From JBEBBU01 sp041158225 (GTDB lineage: Bacteria > Pseudomonadota > Gammaproteobacteria > Methylococcales > Methylococcaceae): DNA of 16,711 bases. Position 1 is the first letter of the stretch; every line of letters begins with the position of its first letter. Made by a program: the position numbers and the translations under genes. The notes under the pieces were generated by a model, which saw only the letters and a list, made by a program, of their open reading frames with translations, was not told where the DNA came from and searched no databases. Shown piece by piece: positions 14,731-16,711 of this stretch. The DNA lies in the NCBI GenBank assembly GCA_041158225.1, contig JBEBBU010000157.1:1-16711 (forward strand), in the 5' to 3' direction.

Positions 14731-15438
14731 ATGGAATCCACATGTCTTTTTCCCAATGGTTACCGTGCACTTGTGATTGGATCATCCGGCACTATCGGCC
14801 AAGCGCTTCATGACTTCTACCTGCGTGACCCTGCCTGTCAGTCGGTCAGCACGCTGTCCAGAGATCTCAATCCGGGGTTCGATCTGGAAAATCCCTCTGC
14901 ATTCCCCGATATTGTCAGCCAACTGGCAGCTGACGGTCCTTTCGATCTCATTATTGATGCCACTGGGGTGCTGATCATTGATGACCAACTGCCCGAGAAA
15001 GCGCTCAAGTACCTTCAGGCACAGCAACTTGACAGATATTTCAGGATCAATGCCACTGGCCCCATCCTCCTGCTCAAGGCACTGGAGCCCCATATGGCGG
15101 CCTCAACCGCCTGCTATGCCAAGCTCTCGGCCAGAGTTGGCAGTATTGAAGACAATCAACTTGGCGGCTGGTATGGGTACCGTGCCTCCAAAGCCGCACT
15201 CAACATGATGCTGCAAACTGCCGCCATAGAACTGCAACGCAACCGCGCCGGTATGCGGGTCGTGGCGCTGCATCCCGGGACCGTAAAATCACCGCTTTCA
15301 GCACCTTTTACCCGTTCAGGCCACAACGTACTGGACGCGGCAGCATCGGTCAGAGGCATGATGCAGGCGCTTTGGGGACTACCTGCTGGACGTGGGGCGG
15401 TTTTTGTGGATTATCAGGGAAAACAGATTGCATGGTAG
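14731..15438 (+). CDS. Short-chain dehydrogenase/reductase, C-factor (CsgA)-like
   Basis: NAD(P)-dependent oxidoreductase of the SDR superfamily, 235 residues. The Rossmann motif is ALVIGSSGTIGQAL (13-26), followed by Asn107 in INATG. The catalytic set is Ser133 (AKLSARVGS) and Tyr150/Lys154 (GYRASKAALN). The post-catalytic HPGTVKSPLS (181-190) and the C-terminal GAVFVDYQGKQIAW are features of the CsgA/C-factor-like branch of small atypical SDRs. Substrate is unknown. The ribosome-binding site is weak (GAAG 7 bases before ATG 14731). The gene ends overlapping the downstream membrane-protein gene by 7 bases, which suggests coupled translation. Confidence 0.88.
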   Translation: MESTCLFPNGYRALVIGSSGTIGQALHDFYLRDPACQSVSTLSRDLNPGFDLENPSAFPDIVSQLAADGPFDLIIDATGVLIIDDQLPEKALKYLQAQQLDRYFRINATGPILLLKALEPHMAASTACYAKLSARVGSIEDNQLGGWYGYRASKAALNMMLQTAAIELQRNRAGMRVVALHPGTVKSPLSAPFTRSGHNVLDAAASVRGMMQALWGLPAGRGAVFVDYQGKQIAW

Positions 15439-16640
15439 ACGCACAGCATCGCAGCAGGCCTTTAGTGAATCAGGGCGGAACCAGGCTACTTGCCATCGAC
15501 CACCTGCGCGGCATGATCATGATCCTCATGGCACTGGATCATACCCGTGATTATTTCAGCAACGCTCATTTCAATCCTCTGGATCTCGATCTGACCAGTA
15601 ACGCTCTTTTTTTTACCCGCTGGATCACGCATTTTTGTGCACCTCTGTTTATCTTCCTTTCCGGGGTAAGCACAGCATTGTCCCTTGCAAAAAACCAGGA
15701 CATCAGAACACAGGCAAAACTTCTGTTTATCAGAGGCTTATGGCTGATCATCCTGGAATTGACCTGGGTACGCGTTCTCGGCTGGGATTTCGGTTTCAGT
15801 CAGTCCTCCATCGAAGCTGGTGTCATCTGGGCCATAGGCTGGAGCATGATCACCCTGTCCGGCCTGATGGTTCTGCCAAAGTCATGGATTCTTCTTGTCA
15901 GTCTTGCCCTGATCATTGGACACAATGCGCTTGATGGCATCCAGCCCAGCCAGTTTGGCACAATGGCCTGGATGTGGCAGGTACTTCACACCGGCGGATC
16001 CATAGCTCTTTGGGGAAGTCAGACCTTCCATCCTTACTATCCCCTGATCCCATGGATCGGTGTCATGAGTCTTGGCTATGTCATGGGGCCAGTGTTTCAA
16101 CAGGCAACTGCCTCAAGGCAGAAAACGCTGACAGGACTTGGCATTGTCTTGAGCCTTGCTTTTATCATGCTTCGCTGGCAACAGGGTTACGGTGACAGCC
16201 ATGCATGGGTCAACCATGGATCATGGACAAGGCAGTTGCTTGCATTGCTTGACTGCAGCAAATATCCACCGTCGCTGCATTATCTCCTGATGACACTGGG
16301 GCCCGGCTTCATCATCCTCGCTTTGCTTGAACGCTTCATGCGGGAGAGGCAGCCGTTGATAGCCACATTGGGGGAAGTGCCACTGATATTCTATCTGCTT
16401 CATCTCCCGCTGATTCATGGTCTTGCCGTGGTTTGGGATCTTGCTGTCTATGGCACCGCCATCTGGCAGTTTGAGTGGCCTTTCAATGCTGACCATCTGC
16501 AGCCTCCCCCAGATCACGGTATTCCCTTGCCCGGTGTTTATCTGGTCACACTGTGCGTGGTCGCCATACTTTACCCGGTCTGCCGACGCTATGGTCAAAT
16601 CAGAAAACAGGGACGTTATCCTCTTCTGAGGTACCTCTGA
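15432..16640 (+). CDS. DUF1624 / heparan-alpha-glucosaminide N-acetyltransferase-type membrane protein
   Basis: Polytopic inner-membrane protein of 402 residues resembling the bacterial DUF1624/HGSNAT-catalytic family, proposed to transfer acyl groups across the membrane to sugars or other acceptors. Signature elements are RLLAIDHLRGMIMILMALDH (18-37), FFTRWITHFCAPLFIFLSG (60-78) with conserved-looking His67, YPLIPWIGVMSLGYVMG (203-219), KYPPSLHYLLMTLGP (277-291) and LGEVPLIFYLLHLPLIH (313-329). About ten hydrophobic segments are visible. The ATG at 15432 is chosen over an upstream frame opening at 15372, because the latter lies wholly inside the SDR and encodes no family sequence. It overlaps the SDR by 7 bases and the ABC gene by 1. 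An 8-T run lies at 15607-15614. The acceptor substrate cannot be inferred. Confidence 0.86.
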   Translation: MVDAQHRSRPLVNQGGTRLLAIDHLRGMIMILMALDHTRDYFSNAHFNPLDLDLTSNALFFTRWITHFCAPLFIFLSGVSTALSLAKNQDIRTQAKLLFIRGLWLIILELTWVRVLGWDFGFSQSSIEAGVIWAIGWSMITLSGLMVLPKSWILLVSLALIIGHNALDGIQPSQFGTMAWMWQVLHTGGSIALWGSQTFHPYYPLIPWIGVMSLGYVMGPVFQQATASRQKTLTGLGIVLSLAFIMLRWQQGYGDSHAWVNHGSWTRQLLALLDCSKYPPSLHYLLMTLGPGFIILALLERFMRERQPLIATLGEVPLIFYLLHLPLIHGLAVVWDLAVYGTAIWQFEWPFNADHLQPPPDHGIPLPGVYLVTLCVVAILYPVCRRYGQIRKQGRYPLLRYL

Positions 16641-16711
16641 TGACGGTGATTCAGGTGGAATCCCTGGTCAAGGATTTCGGCATGGTCAAGGCCGTCGATG
16701 GCATCACATTT
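16640..16711 (+). CDS. ABC transporter ATP-binding protein (N-terminal fragment, runs out of window)
   Basis: The ATG at 16640 shares one base with the preceding stop (TGATG). The 24 codons read MTVIQVESLVKDFGMVKAVD followed by GITF. This is the first beta-strand and A-loop region of an ABC ATPase (pattern I-V-x-x-L-x-K-x-F-G-x-x-x-A-V-D-G-I). Phe13 would be the A-loop aromatic that stacks on adenine. Walker A lies beyond the window. Exporter types with a single such start (drug, polysaccharide or gliding-type) are common, but the class cannot be told from this fragment. Coupling to the DUF1624 gene indicates that the operon continues. Confidence 0.8.
   Translation, partial: MTVIQVESLVKDFGMVKAVDGITF

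Noticed and set aside
15372..15431. Upstream extension of the DUF1624 gene by 20 codons
   Set aside because: The extension lies within the SDR coding sequence, encodes no membrane-protein family sequence and has no ribosome-binding site; the ATG at 15432 fits better.

Overview
The window is bacterial chromosomal DNA of moderate to fairly high GC content, most like a gammaproteobacterium or a close relative. The reasons are the conserved order glyA-nrdR-ribD-ribE-ribBX-ribH-nusB-thiL-pgpA on the minus strand, the Escherichia coli-like initiator tRNA and tRNA-Ser(GGA), and the lipoprotein-type tripartite RND efflux set. No species can be named from the sequence alone.

Layout. (1) Bases 1-650 (+) hold the 3' end of a large RTX protein. 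It has six Ca-binding nonapeptide repeats followed by a serralysin/M10-type C-terminal region; the functional domain lies upstream of the window. (2) Bases 651-870 carry two hairpins, one a bidirectional terminator, and a minus-strand initiator tRNA-fMet gene whose promoter overlaps the end of pgpA. (3) Bases 860-8146 (-) are a compact nine-gene block with gaps or overlaps of a few bases to about 25 bases: glyA (one-carbon metabolism), nrdR (ribonucleotide reductase repressor), the riboflavin genes ribD, ribE, ribBX and ribH, nusB (rRNA antitermination), thiL (thiamine diphosphate) and pgpA (phosphatidylglycerol). (4) A 79-base divergent intergenic region (8147-8225) leads to (5) a three-gene plus-strand efflux operon at 8226-14058: lipoprotein adaptor, HAE-1 RND pump and lipoprotein outer-membrane channel. 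(6) tRNA-Ser(GGA) lies at 14099-14189 with its own near-consensus promoter. (7) After about 210 bases of intergenic DNA comes a second plus-strand operon (14401 to the window end): an unrecognised 106-residue protein, a C-factor-like SDR, a DUF1624/HGSNAT-type polytopic membrane protein and the first 24 codons of an ABC-transporter ATPase.

How the genes work together. RibD, RibE, RibBX and RibH supply most of riboflavin synthesis. The GTP cyclohydrolase II half of RibBX has lost its zinc cysteines, so an independent RibA must be encoded elsewhere. The efflux genes encode all three parts of one envelope-spanning pump. The last operon looks translationally coupled and may combine modification and transport at the membrane, but its purpose is unknown and it is the least explained part of the window.

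Most notable: the RibBX degeneracy, a NusB carrying roughly 55 extra residues, and the uncharacterised orphan-SDR-DUF1624-ABC operon. No CRISPR array, insertion sequence, integrase or riboswitch was seen.
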